Shown here: positions 45,239 through 58,600 of the stretch, in pieces
Position numbering within the stretch: the first letter of the stretch is position 1
Layout of the letters: each line of letters begins with the position of its first letter
Assembly: GCA_033398695.1 (NCBI GenBank)
Contig: CM065809.1
Span: 174,954,501-175,018,500 of the forward strand
Source of the DNA: Orobanche coerulescens
Lineage: Eukaryota; Streptophyta; Magnoliopsida; Lamiales; Orobanchaceae
Direction: 5' to 3'
Length of the DNA: 64,000 nucleotides
Position numbers and translations under genes: made by a program
Notes under the pieces: generated by a model
Databases searched by the model: none
Seen by the model: the letters and a program-made list of their open reading frames with translations, nothing else
Told to the model about the DNA's origin: nothing

Positions 45239-45643
45239 ATTGGCGTTACATATGTGACGCTAAAGCTTTACTCTTTGGCGTCGCATATGTGACACAATTA
45301 GTGGAATAAAAATAAAAAAAATAAATTTTACACAATGGCGTCACGCCTGTGACGCCAATGTTCTTAAAGTTTGACCTGTTTTTTTTCTTTAACTTCACAT
45401 TTACATGTGAAGCTATTATGGTGAAGCTAATAGGGGACATTTTTAGTAGTGATACACCGGTTGTGATACACCATGTGTCAATTTTCGGTGTAATTAGTTG
45501 ACACGCATTAGGTCGTGTTTTCGACGTGATCATGTTATATACGGGTTGTGATTACGCGTCATGTTATCTTGCATCGTTGTATCATGTCGTGGGATATACT
45601 CGTAATTATAAACTTTTGGTGACCCATAGAAAACATTTTACAT

Positions 45644-45832
45644 CTACGAGAAAAAAGTATGAACACTATCATCAAGAAAATCAAGATAGAGCTGTGCGAA
45701 ATTTAGAACCAAACTGAAGGGCCTCAATGAAAAAACTTCCGTCCAGCTCCAGTCACGATCAGAATTCCAGTTTCCTTCTTGTTCTCCAAAAGTAAAATCC
45801 TCGAGATCATAGTAATTATCATCATATTGGAA

Positions 45833-45887
<55 letters not shown>

Positions 45888-46555
45888 GATGGTATTCCTC
45901 GTACTTGGTGCCGGCAAACTGGACATGTACTGTTAATTTGCAGCCAGGGGAGGATACAGTGGGAATGATAGAAATGTCTGCAAGGCAGCTCTCTCACTCC
46001 AGCTCCAAGTTCAAACTCGTCCTTACAAATCGGGCAAGACGAATCATTCTTCAAATGTTCGCCACGCAGCTCGACGACAGGGAGGTCCGGAATCGCAGGT
46101 TCCGGGACCGGCCTGTCGTTCCGAGTCAATTCTCGGGCAAGCTCCGTATCAGATGAAAAGCTTTCCCCGGTCGCGTGGACGGGCCTGGATGGCTGGTTGT
46201 TATCATCATCCGGGCCTATGAACTGAAGCAAAATCCAGGCCCGGCTATCCGGGTCTGGATTTTCTTCCGGGCTGGGATTTCGCTGCCTGGGATAGGGATC
46301 CGGTACTTGCGCCAGGACGTCCAGCATGCCCCGGCCTCGATGAGAAGCTTCCCGGCGGGATTCCAGGAGAGGACCGGGTCTGGGAACATCCAGCTCGTAC
46401 CTGATTTGTCGGAAGCAACTGGGGCATAGGATTTCGGCGGGGTTTGTGGTGGTAGTTCGGATGGAACGTTGGCATTGCCTGCACCAGTAGTAGTGGTATG
46501 TTCTTGCTCTCTGAACTCCGTTTACGATAACGCGAGGGCGATGGTTCATGGGCAT
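45644..46555 (-). CDS. RING-H2 E3 ubiquitin-protein ligase, single exon
   Basis: 303 residues, intronless. The first of two close ATGs is used (MPMNHRP). An N-terminal zinc ribbon has C25, C28, C44 and C47 (YWCRQCQ, LCPSCF). The RING-H2 domain has C174, C177, C192, H194, H197, C200, C211 and C214, the full C3H2C3 set, with CPICKDEF at its start and WLQINSTCPVCR at its end. This class transfers ubiquitin from an E2 to substrates; the zinc ribbon plus RING-H2 plan is that of the plant RING/DUF1117-related group. The middle region is Pro/Arg and acid-rich. Residues 224-241 are 18 consecutive Asn. A CT-rich leader and TATA-like ACATATATT lie upstream (about 46590-46635). Confidence 0.9.
45833..45886. 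repeat. (ATT)18 microsatellite encoding poly-Asn
   Basis: 54 uninterrupted bases, read as AAT codons in the minus-strand RING gene just after the RING domain. Pure, so likely length-polymorphic without breaking frame. Confidence 0.97.
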
Positions 46556-48324
46556 GGATGGTTATGGCTTTTGAAGTTTTTTATTTAATTATGTGAGCAG
46601 AGAGAGAGAGGTGGAGAAAATAATATATGTAGATGGGGGTTTCATTTTCTGCGTATTGGTGGTGGCTTATGCAAGTGAAAAGAGGATGACTTGCATGGGA
46701 GGGTTTGAGGCATATCGGATTGTTTGCACATTTTCTATATAGGGGTGGTTTTTGGACTCCTATGATAAAAAGAAAGGGATGATTAAGTGCCAAGTTATAC
46801 TTCATAATATATGCTTTTTTTTAATTGAAATTTAAAAATATATTATCCCTCAAAGTATAAAAACAAAAATATAATTTTTTTGACGTTTATGAATACTTTT
46901 TGTGAAATAATATATGATCAAAGTTCAATCTAAAAAACCAAAAATACAGACTTTCTACAGCATATTTTTCATGTTGTCAATAAATTTAACAACTCGTTAA
47001 TCGTGCCGTGAATAATCTTAGTAATGTATGCTTTTCACAGCGCATTCAAGATATTGTTGATAACATCAGTAACGGCAGACCTGGGGCTACGCTCTGCACG
47101 CTATTGATAAGATAATCTTGTTAACAGCATGCCTAGATGTGATGTAAATATATACTCCATATGTCTCTCAAATGTGTCTAGGAATCATCGGCACGAGTTT
47201 TAATAAAAATTAATGAATGCTCTTGTAATTGGGTTGTGTTAAGAAAATATTGGTGGGCCATGGATGATTGTTGAGGGTAATAAGTAGAGATTTTTCTCAT
47301 GGGGTAGTGCCTATAAGCAATAAGTTTGGAGAACGTACAAGAACTCTAAGCAACACATACAAGTAGAAGTTTCATCATGGAAGATCCAAGTAGCGTACGG
47401 AAGGATCAATCCCAGTAACAATCATGCTCGTAAAAGTCACCTTGAAATTTATCAAAAATTGTGAGTGTTTGTGTTAACAAACTTTCTTCTTGTTTTGTTG
47501 AGTGCGTCTCTAAAATATAAATCGTGATTTCAATTCACTTATTAAGGCGTTGCGTGTTTCGCACCTTCCGCGTAAGGGTTTGAAGCAAAATAACTATTTG
47601 CTTAATACTGGAACGATCCTGAGAACTAAAATCATACTAGCGATAGCGGTTCCATGGCACGTCGATCGTGTGGGGGTCGCATCAGGCTCGCCTCCTGGTC
47701 GGACCTCCACATGACATCCTGACTCCGTCGGTCGCACCGAATTTGGCTAAACTGACAGAGAATTGATGAGTTAATGCCAGAACGAGTCGGCTATCATCAC
47801 TTACATCTAATCAAACTTTTAATACTATTTATCACTTTTCTAATCAACTTTTTCACACTATTATCTCTAAAAGTAATATAGTAAAAATAAGGAATAAAAA
47901 GTCTTCATCCCCGCAGCCCGAGCGATCCAAAGGCGATTCTTCTTCCAATCACCTCAATTATCATCTTTCTTAAGTTATTGGTGTAGATTAACATCTACTC
48001 GTGTTCTTCGTCTTTAATCCAAGGTAATCTCATAAAACCATATTTTTGGGAAATTTCTAGAAATACCCAACATTCCTAAAGCAAAAAAAATCCTTAATAA
48101 GCATTGATTTAAATTTCTAATAATAAAATAGAACAAACGATATCTATTCAAGTCTACTACAGAGAAAAAGCATTTGTATTCATTTGTATTCAGCAGCTAC
48201 ATAGTGAAAGAAAAAGCATTTGTATTCAACAATATTTCCATAAAAATGAAGAGAAGATCCAAATATTCAGATTCAATAATTTTATGAGACACCAATATTT
48301 CCTTGCAAAAAAATGCATAGAGAC
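46556..48324. other. Intergenic, RING gene promoter side
   Basis: The first 100 bases hold the RING gene's leader. A phrase near 47155 (ACTCCATATGTCTCTCAAAT) resembles a Stowaway-type end without a partner. No gene is supported. Confidence 0.45.
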
Positions 48325-48798
48325 TAGGAATGTCAATGGGTCGGGTAGGGTCTGGGTATGCTTCCTCCATACCCTACCCTATTTGATTCGGATCGGGTTC
48401 GAGTATTGTTCATCGGGTAATTGGAGTGCACGTGGGTATTCTAATGCACTTGTATCACTATATTTAAGAATATAAATATTTTTAATATATATCATATATA
48501 CATATAATGTAATTAATAAATTCAATTTAGTATAATACATATTTAAAATATAATATTTTATATAATAATATATAATTTATAATACAATATAATATTGATG
48601 TATAATATATAATAATAATATATTTATATAATTCAAATGGGTATGCGGGTCGGGTAATCGGGTCGCGTATTCGGGTAATATACTATACCCATACACTACC
48701 CATACCCGACCATAAAATTTCGGGTTCGGCCGAAACCCGACCCGATTTCGGGTTTATCCGACGGGTAAGATCGGGTACGGATAAAATTGACATCCCTA
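48325..48798. mobile_element. hAT MITE with GGGTCGGGTA iterons
   Basis: 474 bp. Termini TAGGAATGTCAAT and ATTGACATCCCTA pair with one mismatch. Perfect 8-bp duplication ATAGAGAC (48317-48324 and 48799-48806). Both ends are rich in GGGTCGGGT/ACCCGACCC words and the centre is A/T-rich. Confidence 0.92.
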
Positions 48799-48895
48799 AT
48801 AGAGACTCCATAATAAATGCATACTTGGGTTTATTAGGGTTTGAGTTTAGGGTCTAAAAAATAAAATAATTGTTTTATTTACACGACATACATAT

Positions 48896-49040
48896 GGGTT
48901 CGGATCTGGTTCAGTACAACACCATGCTGTGCACCAGATCCGTCGTCGGATTACACACGCACACACACATCCGTACGGGTGTGTGATCTAATGGTGGGGT
49001 GCAGCACAACATGGTGCTGTACTGCACCAGATCCCCTCCC
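48896..49040. mobile_element. 145-bp Mutator-type MITE
   Basis: Termini GGGTTCGGATCTGGT and ACCAGATCCCCTCCC (12 of 15 paired), with a perfect 9-bp duplication CATACATAT (48887-48895 and 49041-49049). It shares layout and internal TTACACACG/GTGTGTGAT motifs with 40277-40420. Confidence 0.9.
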
Positions 49041-49687
49041 CATACATATGTCGTCGCACATATAAGAAACAAAATCTTACTTTTTATATATATGTCGCAA
49101 CGTCAAAACGACTACAATGCACAAATTTATTTTTTATAACCAATTTATTTTATTTTAATAGGTCTTATTTTATTATTTGCTTTAGGCTCTTAATGGGTTG
49201 GGCCGGCCCTGGTTTTTAATACATATTCCGACGGTGGTGTATTATGCGGGTTTAATATTACTGTTTCAAAGATTTATTTCAAACTTTATTTCATTCAATA
49301 TATAGTCGCCGCGTGTACAGATATATAAATAGTGATTTCTCTGATTTTTGTTTCATATTTCTTTTCGTACAAGTGACAATTATGAAATAAGATTTGAAAC
49401 AAATATATGAAACCTTAAAATTATAGGTCGTCCGACTCGGGATGATGACGACCCTTTCATTAACCGCCATCTGAAACGTTCTATACTCTAACACGGGCTG
49501 AGTCGACTCGGAGCCAAGTTCGGATTGGAGTTGTAGACTCGTTTCCATCAAAATTGAGGAAGAAAACAGAAAAACCGAGAAGAAGAAGAAAAATGTATTT
49601 CTTCAAGAGAGGATAAACCCTAATCTTCAAATAACAGACAGCAAAATCAGAATTGAGGAAGAGGGGGAATAGAGAGGTAACAAAACA

Positions 49688-52600
49688 ATGTCCCACTCAG
49701 TGTTCCAAACGGCGCAGATTATGCCCCTGGCGCCAACCCCCAGTTCCTTATCATCGAAATCCTTACTCCCAACCACTACCGTTTTTCGGCATCCGATCGT
49801 GCCGACGGCGACTTTAAAGCTCTGTAGATGTTACCTTACTATCAGGGCATCATCTTCTGCGGTGGTTGACGGTGACTCTATTGCCAGCCTGGACCGATGC
49901 TTTCAGGTGTCGCGACCGGCCGTGGGTGCTCCTTCGTCGACTTTTTGCAACTCGATAAATTCTGGCCCGGTCATGAAGGGGAAGTACGGTTCTTTTAGTA
50001 CGGTTACTTTGGAGAAATCAGAGATGAAATTGACGAGGAAGAAACCCACGATTAGTCCCGAGGTACAATTTTTTTTTCTTAATTCGTGAATATCGGTTGC
50101 AGTAACGTTAACTAATCGATGGAAAATGTTCGACTTAGTGAATTTCTCTGTAATTTATAGCCGTAAGCTAATTGTGACTGGTAATTAACTCCACTGCTGA
50201 TGTGCTATATATGCTGTATAAGGGCAGGAGTATCCTCCTTTTCTTATATAGATATCTAAACTTGATTTAACACATTTTTGGTTGATGCATTTGAGTTGGA
50301 GGTTCTTAATTGTTTGGTCGCCGGTGAATCTCACTTCGTAGAATTCATTCTTACATAACAATGGGTTTAATGACATTTTTGATTAAACTGGCTCCATATT
50401 TATGCATAAAGAACATTTAACTATAGGTTTTTGTTTTTTTAGCAGTGGTGATAGTGTGTGCTCACGAGACCATTACAAGATTAGTAAATAAGACCTTAAT
50501 CAAATTACTGAATATGATAACAAAAACTGTACTGATTTCGGCAACCATAACTTTATGAACTATTTGTTTGCTTCAACTGTTCGGTTTAATTTAATTTGGT
50601 ATCCTAGCATTGAAATTGTTTTGAGAAATCTGTAACTATATGGTACTATAAATAGATTGCATACAACGGCCTGGAGTTTTAAGTTGAGAGCTTCACCACT
50701 GCCCATAGATGTCATGTTCATTGACTAATTTTGCCATTTCTATCGGGAATATGGCAGGTTTCCACTGGCGGAGGAGGTGGTGATATGGGAAATGGTCTTC
50801 GTCATGGAGGTGGTGATGGTGGTGGTGATGGTGATGGTGGTGATGATGATGACTACTTTGACAACTTTGACGAGGGTGATGAAGGAGATGAGGGTGGACT
50901 GTTTAGGAGAAGGCTTGTTCTGGGAGAGGTAACAGACTGATTTGCCCACACATACACCCACCCACAAACAGAAGTATCTGCAACTTTTATGTTTAATCTA
51001 ATCAGTTACTTTATATAATACACTCACAGTTCAATGCTTAATATTCTTTACCAGTTCTTTGATCGGAAATTTGTTGATGCTGTGTTGAATGAGTGGCAAA
51101 AGACAATGATGGATTTGCCTGATGGATTTCGTCAAGCCTATGAAATGGTAATGCTCTGCTTTTCTCTGTTCCTTTTTATTCTGAGCTGGATAACATCTGT
51201 AATGTACTCTGATGTCGAATTGGCTCTAGGGTTTGGTAAGCTCTTCTCAAATGGTGAGGTTTCTGGCCATCAATGCCAGACCTACAACGGCAAGGTTCAT
51301 TTCTCGATCTCTTCCCCAAGGACTGTCGAGGGCGTTTATCGGCAGGTGAATTTTAAATTTTTATTTATTAATTCCAATACATTCAAAATTCATGACTTTT
51401 ATTTCTCTCTTAGAGGATAAATTAATTATCAAATCCAATTAATAAAGGCCCTTAAGCTTAGTTGACTTGACAAATTTTAAGGTCAAGCTCATCTCCCAAA
51501 GCGACTGGTCTAATAGAAAAACTTAAACCCGACCCTCCTAATGTTAAAAACTTATCTCTGCTCAATCCAATAGAAGCCAGTTATCGAGCCTTGACCTGAT
51601 CAATGCAATGGACACTTATTTTGGCCTGCTTACGTTATTAAACTGCCTTCACAACTGAAATGGATTGCATTAGTCATCTTGGGGATAGCCCTTAGGTAAG
51701 GAGAAGTTCATTGTGTGAGAAAGTTACAAGCCTATGATATGATCAATGTTAATCATGGATGATAATCACGATAATTTTGTACATGTGCTCAGAAAGTTTT
51801 TTAAATTTTAATGGACTTGTGATTGCTTTATGTTCGTGCACAGAGCTTTTCGAACTTCATAGGTATATATAGATGCAGCGGTTAATTTGATGAAAAAGAG
51901 ATAGCTGATGATTGGTGACTGGTGAGGATGATGTGGGGTGCTCTATTTGAGGTAAACTATAAAGATGAGGTTAAAGACTTGTGAATGTTTTTCACATAGA
52001 TTTTTCATCTCTTGTTGCATGTCCTCAGTTGAGATTAGGAGAGTGTCTCTGAAGCATAGTTTAGTTACTTTATCATCTTTAAGACATAAATGAACATTGA
52101 CAAAGAGTATATAAACTAGGTTTACAATGAAATGAGGATAAATAAATGACACTAATATCCTAGCTATTTATCACACTAACATCCTCATGCAAAATGATGG
52201 GGGTAGACACCATCAATTTGTTAGGTAGAGTGCGGAAGTGCGCAATGGCGAGGGGCCTCTTCTAGATGTAAAACAAACCCGAAGTTCTTTACAATAAGCT
52301 TTTTGAAATGAAAATTCAGCTTATATGCTGGTGCGATTATGAAATACCGAGTTAGACGTGAGCGTAATTGCCGAAGCATTGTCACAATAAAGATTTGGAG
52401 AAGTGGAGGCAATATGGAGATCTTTGAGACGCATTTGTTACCACATAATATCTATTGCAGTGTAGGAAAGTTTTATACTCGCATCCAGTGGAAGACTTAG
52501 CAAGTTTCTTAAAAGTCCATAAAATTAGATTTTGGCCCAAGAATACACAGTTACCGGTGATGGAGCAACGATTCGCAGGTCCGCCGCACAATCACTATCC

Positions 52601-55600
52601 GAGGGAAGGCATAAGAGGAAAGTCAATGAGATGAATGCCCTTAGTCTTAGTGCCTTGTAAGTACCATAACACACACTTGAGAACAGAGAAACCACTATCT
52701 TTGAGGAGTGCTTAGCTTGGCAACTGGAATTCACGGCAAATGAGATTTTGGGGCGAGTAATAGTGATGTATTGAAGAGAACCCGGGAGAGACTGAAATAG
52801 TGTAGGGTTAGGAAATGATGAATTAGTAGTATTTATTGTAGTCATGAGAGCGGGGCACGATTTGGAAGTTTCCATGGCAGATATATTTGAATTTTAATAA
52901 AACAATTGGAACTAGTTTTGGTAAAATTCAGTCCCAAAGTAATGGATGGCACCCAATTCCTTCATCGAAAATTGACGTTCGAATGAAGGCATCACAACTC
53001 TGGATTAATAATATATCAACATAGAGTAGGAGAACCGTAAACGAAGTAGTGTACGATGAATAAACAATGAGCTACCCACCGTACTTTGAACAAAACCACG
53101 TCTCACCATGTGAGGAAAAAGTGGAGAACAAACCCCGAGGTGGTTGTTTCAACCCAAATGACTTTGTTCAGTTTGCACTTGACGAAGGGAGGATGTGCGA
53201 ATAAGGCTTGGTTGTTGTTCCATATATACACACTCATGAAGAATACCAAGTAAAAAGGCATTGGAAACACCGAGTTGCTTGATATTCTAATTGCAATGAA
53301 GAGCCAAAGAGAGGACCATGCGAATAGTAGGTTGTTTAAGAGCACTCACATTACATATTAAAAAAAGTTCCTAAATAGTGCAAAATAGCGCGATTTGTAG
53401 CATGCTATAGGGCGCTACAGGACCTCAGGGCATTGTAACACTCTCCATATGCTATTTACTCATGTAGCGCGCTATTGCACGCTATTATGCCATTTTTGCA
53501 AAAACTTGCGCTATTTGCGCAAAGCAGATGGGCAATTTGAAGGGCAAATTTGCGGTACCAGAACCCTAGCAGAAGGCCTGGGGCACGCGTAGAAGATCTC
53601 TGAACTGAGATTTTTGTTTATTGTGGTGCGTCTCTAAACTCATAAATGAGTTTTCCAGCGTTGGTCTCTTTCTGCAGTATTCTGCGAGGAATCGTCTGAG
53701 GTGATTTTTTTTCAAAAGAATCTCCGGTTCCTTTTTTTTTTTTTTTTTTTAAGAGAATCCAATTCACTGTCTACTTTGGAATTAGAATAGTTTATCTTGT
53801 GGAACTTTTTATATTGGTGTTTTTGGCAGAGTTTTTTGGAATGTAATGATCAATTGTTTTTTATGGCTACTTTTAAAAAAAAATTACATGTTCGAATAGC
53901 TTACGCCATGCGCAACGCTATTTACACTATGCTACAACGGTAGAAAAAAGCTTCACACATAAAATCACTATTCAAAGCACTGCTCGTAACCCATCTTCTA
54001 GACCATTTCAAACTCTTATTTTACAAAGACATGCATCACCTCTCATATCCTAAAATTATATAAATATAATAGTTTCTAAATTAGAGACAGAAATTAAAAA
54101 AGGAAAACAGGAAAGAAAAGAGCAAAAAAAAAACATGAGAGCAAAAAATAATGAAGGTGTATTTTTAGATTAAATTTAGGAGATAGTCAATTCTTGTAGC
54201 CCCCACCTAAATTTACGTGATCTGATGGGTGGGACCTTTGATGCAGCAAGCGGAAGCATAAATTGTATTAATCCGTTGATTCTTAGAATATCCGGATGAA
54301 TACACAAACGTGATTAACGTTTAATTCCGTTGATTCGATATGAATACCGGAAGAACAACGATAAAAACACGAACAAAGGGTTAAAACCCAATATATTTCT
54401 ATTTCATCAAAAGCTTCTTACAAATGATCCTAAGACCCTTATTTATAATAGCAAACTAGGGTTTTAGGCTTGTAAGCCCAAAAAGCCCGACCCAATAACA
54501 TTACTTAAAACTTATGCAAACTCTAATAACTATAAAATATAAATAAATAATTACAATTGAAATATTATCCCCATCATTCTCTCCCTCTTCGAAAAGATTC
54601 GTCCTCGAATCTGTATGAATATTATCTCCAGCAACATGCTCATCTTCAGGGAAAGAGAAATTAAGTAACTCTTCACTATCTTTGACTTCAAACACATCAG
54701 CAGTTCGTATATGGTCCAATGTCTTGAGACGATAAGCATGTGGCGTTTTAAGAGAAGTGATAAAATAGCTATCATTAGTGATAACATAATAATAATCATG
54801 AAAATTTGTCAGTCCAACTTGATAATTCTCCCATATATCTAAAGATTCAAATCGGCCAATATTAATGGCAGTAAGTAGAGCAATGTCAAGATCAAAATAA
54901 ATAGGCCCAATCTGATTGCATGTAATAACCTGAGGCCCAACTTGAAGTAAAATATTCTGAGGACCAAACCTGCTATCCTCTTTTTGAATAAGAAGAGGCC
55001 CAAAACCAAAATTCTGAACACATGGAAAAGGCCCATTGTGTGTATTTTCCAAAGAAGGTCCACTATTTTGCTGTCGTGGGTCTAGGGCAGCAGTTTCAAC
55101 ATTGCCGGCATCGTCTTCAACAGCGGCAACATATAGCAGCGCGGTGCGCGCCTGTATCTTCGCGGCTGTGACCGACAAGAATGGGTGGCCGAAGTCATCG
55201 GCGGGGCGATACTGGGTGGCGGCAACTGATGCAGCAAGCGGAAGCATAAATGTATTAATCCGTTGATTCTTAGAATATCCGGATGAATACACAAACGTGA
55301 TTAACGTTTAATTCCGTTGATTCGATATGAATACCGGAAGAACAACGATAAAAACACGAACAAAGGGTTAAAACCCAATATATTTCTATTTCATCAAAAG
55401 CTTCTTACAAATGATCCTAAGACCCTTATTTATAATAGCAAACTAGGGTTTTAGGCTTGTAAGCCCAAAAAGCCCGACCCAATAACATTACTTAAAACTT
55501 ATGCAAACTCTAATAACTATAAAATATAAATAAATAATTACAATTGAAATATTATCCCCATCAACCTTTGACACATATTTTTGCTCTTTTTCCTTAAGTT

Positions 55601-58600
55601 TGGAGTAATTATTAGTACAATTCATATTATGCTTTTTTTTTATGGACACTCGGACATAATTCAATAGGTGAACCCTTTAGATTTTAGTCCAAAGTCTCCT
55701 AAAGTAGTTTTCCATACCGATACTCGTGCCCCTTGTTCGACATAAAAAGGGCGAAACATGGTATTCATCCCGCAAAATCTCGTTACTAGGCGGCAGCAAG
55801 AGGAGTAGAATCTCGATTGTCCTAATTTCGATCACCCATAGTTCATCGTAGCAATAAAACTATGTATCGTCAATTTACATCTTATCTTCGACAACTTATT
55901 TGGACGGCTAACATGTAAACTTGTAAAAATGCATAAGACCACAACCTAATCCATTCGAAACGACTCCATGCTTCATGCCCCATGACGATTATTACCTAAC
56001 TAAATTCACGTAGATAACTTTTACAGTTGAGCTGCAAGTCGGAGCTAGAACCTTAGATTTCAAATCTACACATATAATTTAATTAAGATTTTTAAATTAT
56101 CTACGTGGCACATTTAACCAAGTAAAAATAAAAGTAAAAATAATACCACGGTAGGCACACCAAATTAAATGCATTTCAATAGAGTATATCACCGTAACAC
56201 AAAATTTTCAATCTCTTCTCCCCACATTTGAAACAAGCAATGTACCCATTGCACCAACCATAAAGCGCAAACAAGAGAAAAGGTGAAAGAAGACATCCTG
56301 AAATGCATGAAAATCCAGTAGTGAGGCTCGTCTAGCACCTAAAACACGAAAAATCATAAAATCAAGAGAAAGACATCAAAATAGAAAAAATAAACTTAAA
56401 AGTAATATGAACAAATATTAGAGAAAACTATAACAAAAGATGAATCACATTACACCAAAATAAAATACCAAACACAAACAAGACAAATACACACACGCAC
56501 ACACAGAACTCACAGAAAAGACGCAAGAAATGAACCTACCTATAGTGAACGAGTCACTGCGGCCCGAGGGTGGTCGTGATGCTGGTGGCTGCGGATATGT
56601 CCTCGCCAAATGGTTCTCGAGGATATGTAGGCGGGTATCCATGACGGCGAGGCCGGGATGACTCCATCGCATCTAATCTACCGCTCAGCTGAGTGCTCAC
56701 TGCATTATGCTCAATCAATGGCTCCCATCCCGGTGGTGGTGTTGGCAAGGGCTCATTGGCAATCCTCTTGTGATCACCCCTCTCCGTGGTAGGCGAATGA
56801 GGCTTGTTGGTGCTTAAAAGTACTCGTCGTGAAGGTCCCGCGAATATGGACCCGTACCTACTTGGGCCAAATAATTAAATACAGATGGCCTATTAACGAA
56901 CTCCATGAACTGGACGTGACTCGATAATTTTGGCCCTCGACAACTCGCCGACGTCGATTCGATGGTGGCGCTGCACGAGCATATGATGATGAGCTGGTGG
57001 AACACTTTAAAGTGCGCCGCCAATGCTATCATTATGTGTCCCATTGACGGCCTAAACCTCGCACGACGACGAAAGCTGTCTTGCAAATCTTCCTCCTCGA
57101 CTCCAAACACCATAAATAATTAACCTCCCCGGGTTCACATAGAAAAAAAAAACCCTCCCCGGGTTCACTTTAGTCGCCTACTCTTTGCTAGACACATTAT
57201 AAGCTAAGAATTCGTGTAAAATGGCCAACATAGGGTCCTTAATAAACCCATTTGGAATTCCACTCGACTTGCAGTTATCAAATCCTGACAACTCTCGCCA
57301 ATACACTCTTGGATTTGATCACTCAGCAACTCCCGTGCTCCTCTCGTCGAAACACCAAACACACTTTTCCTTGCATGATAATCAACAATAAATTCTTGTC
57401 CCATTAATCGACAAGTAAACCCACTCACAAGATCTTGAAAAATGATCGTAGAAAAAAACTCGCACGTCAATTGCTCGTAGTTATTGAACTCCAAATTAGC
57501 GAATTTTACTAAGCACAAATTTGCCAAAGTTCCCCCCATGCTATCGAATACCCAAACTTTCCAATAACTCGAAATTAAAAGGGTGAGGGCGAGTGAATTC
57601 CTTACCTACAAGGCATGTTTAGCATTTCCCTTCTTCAAAAGAGTAGATCGCGAAGGGTGCCTTGTAATCGTTGGTAGGGTGCCTTGTAATCGTAGTGTTT
57701 CCCTTCTTCAAGGAGTAGATCGCGAGTGAATTCCTTACCGTAAGATCAATCGAAACTACGTCATTGGTAGCATCTTCGTGTTCTTGGGCATGGGCCGGGC
57801 TTGAAGAGTCGGATTCTTTGTTCATCATAGTGAATTTGAAGATTTATGGAAGAATTTCAGATTTGGAGGAGAAAAATCGGGCTCGGACTGGGTTTTCATC
57901 CGCCTTGATTGGAGAAGTGAAATAAAAAAATCTGACTGCAACTATTTATAGCCGGCTCCCTCTAGGTCAAGCGAGGAACTGCTCACTCTCTGTCGGGAGC
58001 TGCATACGGGCTTGGCAGATGCGCGCACGGTGCTGCGTGCAGGATGTGAGGGCCAGCTACACCCCATTCAACCTGATTTATGCTTTTTCGTCCCTTTTTT
58101 ACCGTTTCCTGCCACCATTAACACGAAACACCACGTGACGCAAAATGATACAAAAATATTATAAATTGGAAGAAAAACACACAAAAACGTACACAAAGAA
58201 GATGCTAAAACATTATATAAAACACACAAAAAATGACTAACTATAGAGTCGGTGTAGATGAGACAGCCTGCGGATAGAGCTGTTATTCGAGCCGAGCCGA
58301 GCTCGAGTACTTGATGCTCGAGCTCGGCTCGAGCTCTTAACGAGTCGAGCCGAGCTCGGCTCGATAGCACTAACGAGTAAAGAGATGAGCTTGACTCGAC
58401 TCGTAAACGAGTCTAACGAGCCTAACGAGCCTATCGAGCCGAGCCGAGCCCAACGAGCCTAATGTAATTATAAGAAAAATCTTAGTTATCGAGCCTAACA
58501 AGTCGAGTTCGAGCCGGCTCGTTAATAAATCGAGCAACAAGTCGAGCTCGAGCTCGGCTCATTTAATATTCGAGTCGAGCTTTAACGAGCCTTAACGAGC

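Larger units (their letters stand above)
43580..45451. mobile_element. Non-autonomous CACTA (En/Spm) transposon
   Basis: Termini CACTACTAAAAA and TTTTTAGTAGTG are exact inverted repeats, flanked by ATA on each side (43577-43579 and 45452-45454), the 3-bp CACTA duplication. Subterminal zones carry AGCTTCACATG/CATGTGAAGCT palindromes and the interior carries GGCGTCACATATGTGACGC-type palindromes (44124, 44533, 45242, 45277, 45336). No transposase. 1872 bp including a nested 599-bp hAT composite. Confidence 0.92.

Noticed and set aside
45779..46156. Open frame on the plus strand with a run of Ile
   Set aside because: It is the complement of the poly-Asn tract and RING gene; the minus-strand frame has the complete zinc-binding set.
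53340..53960. Harbinger MITE beginning TAAGAGCACTCACATT
   Set aside because: No inverted right terminus or second TAA could be found.
54501..55292. Stand-alone 263-residue protein gene
   Set aside because: The frame begins and ends within LTR sequence and its recognisable part is the tail of a gypsy polyprotein.
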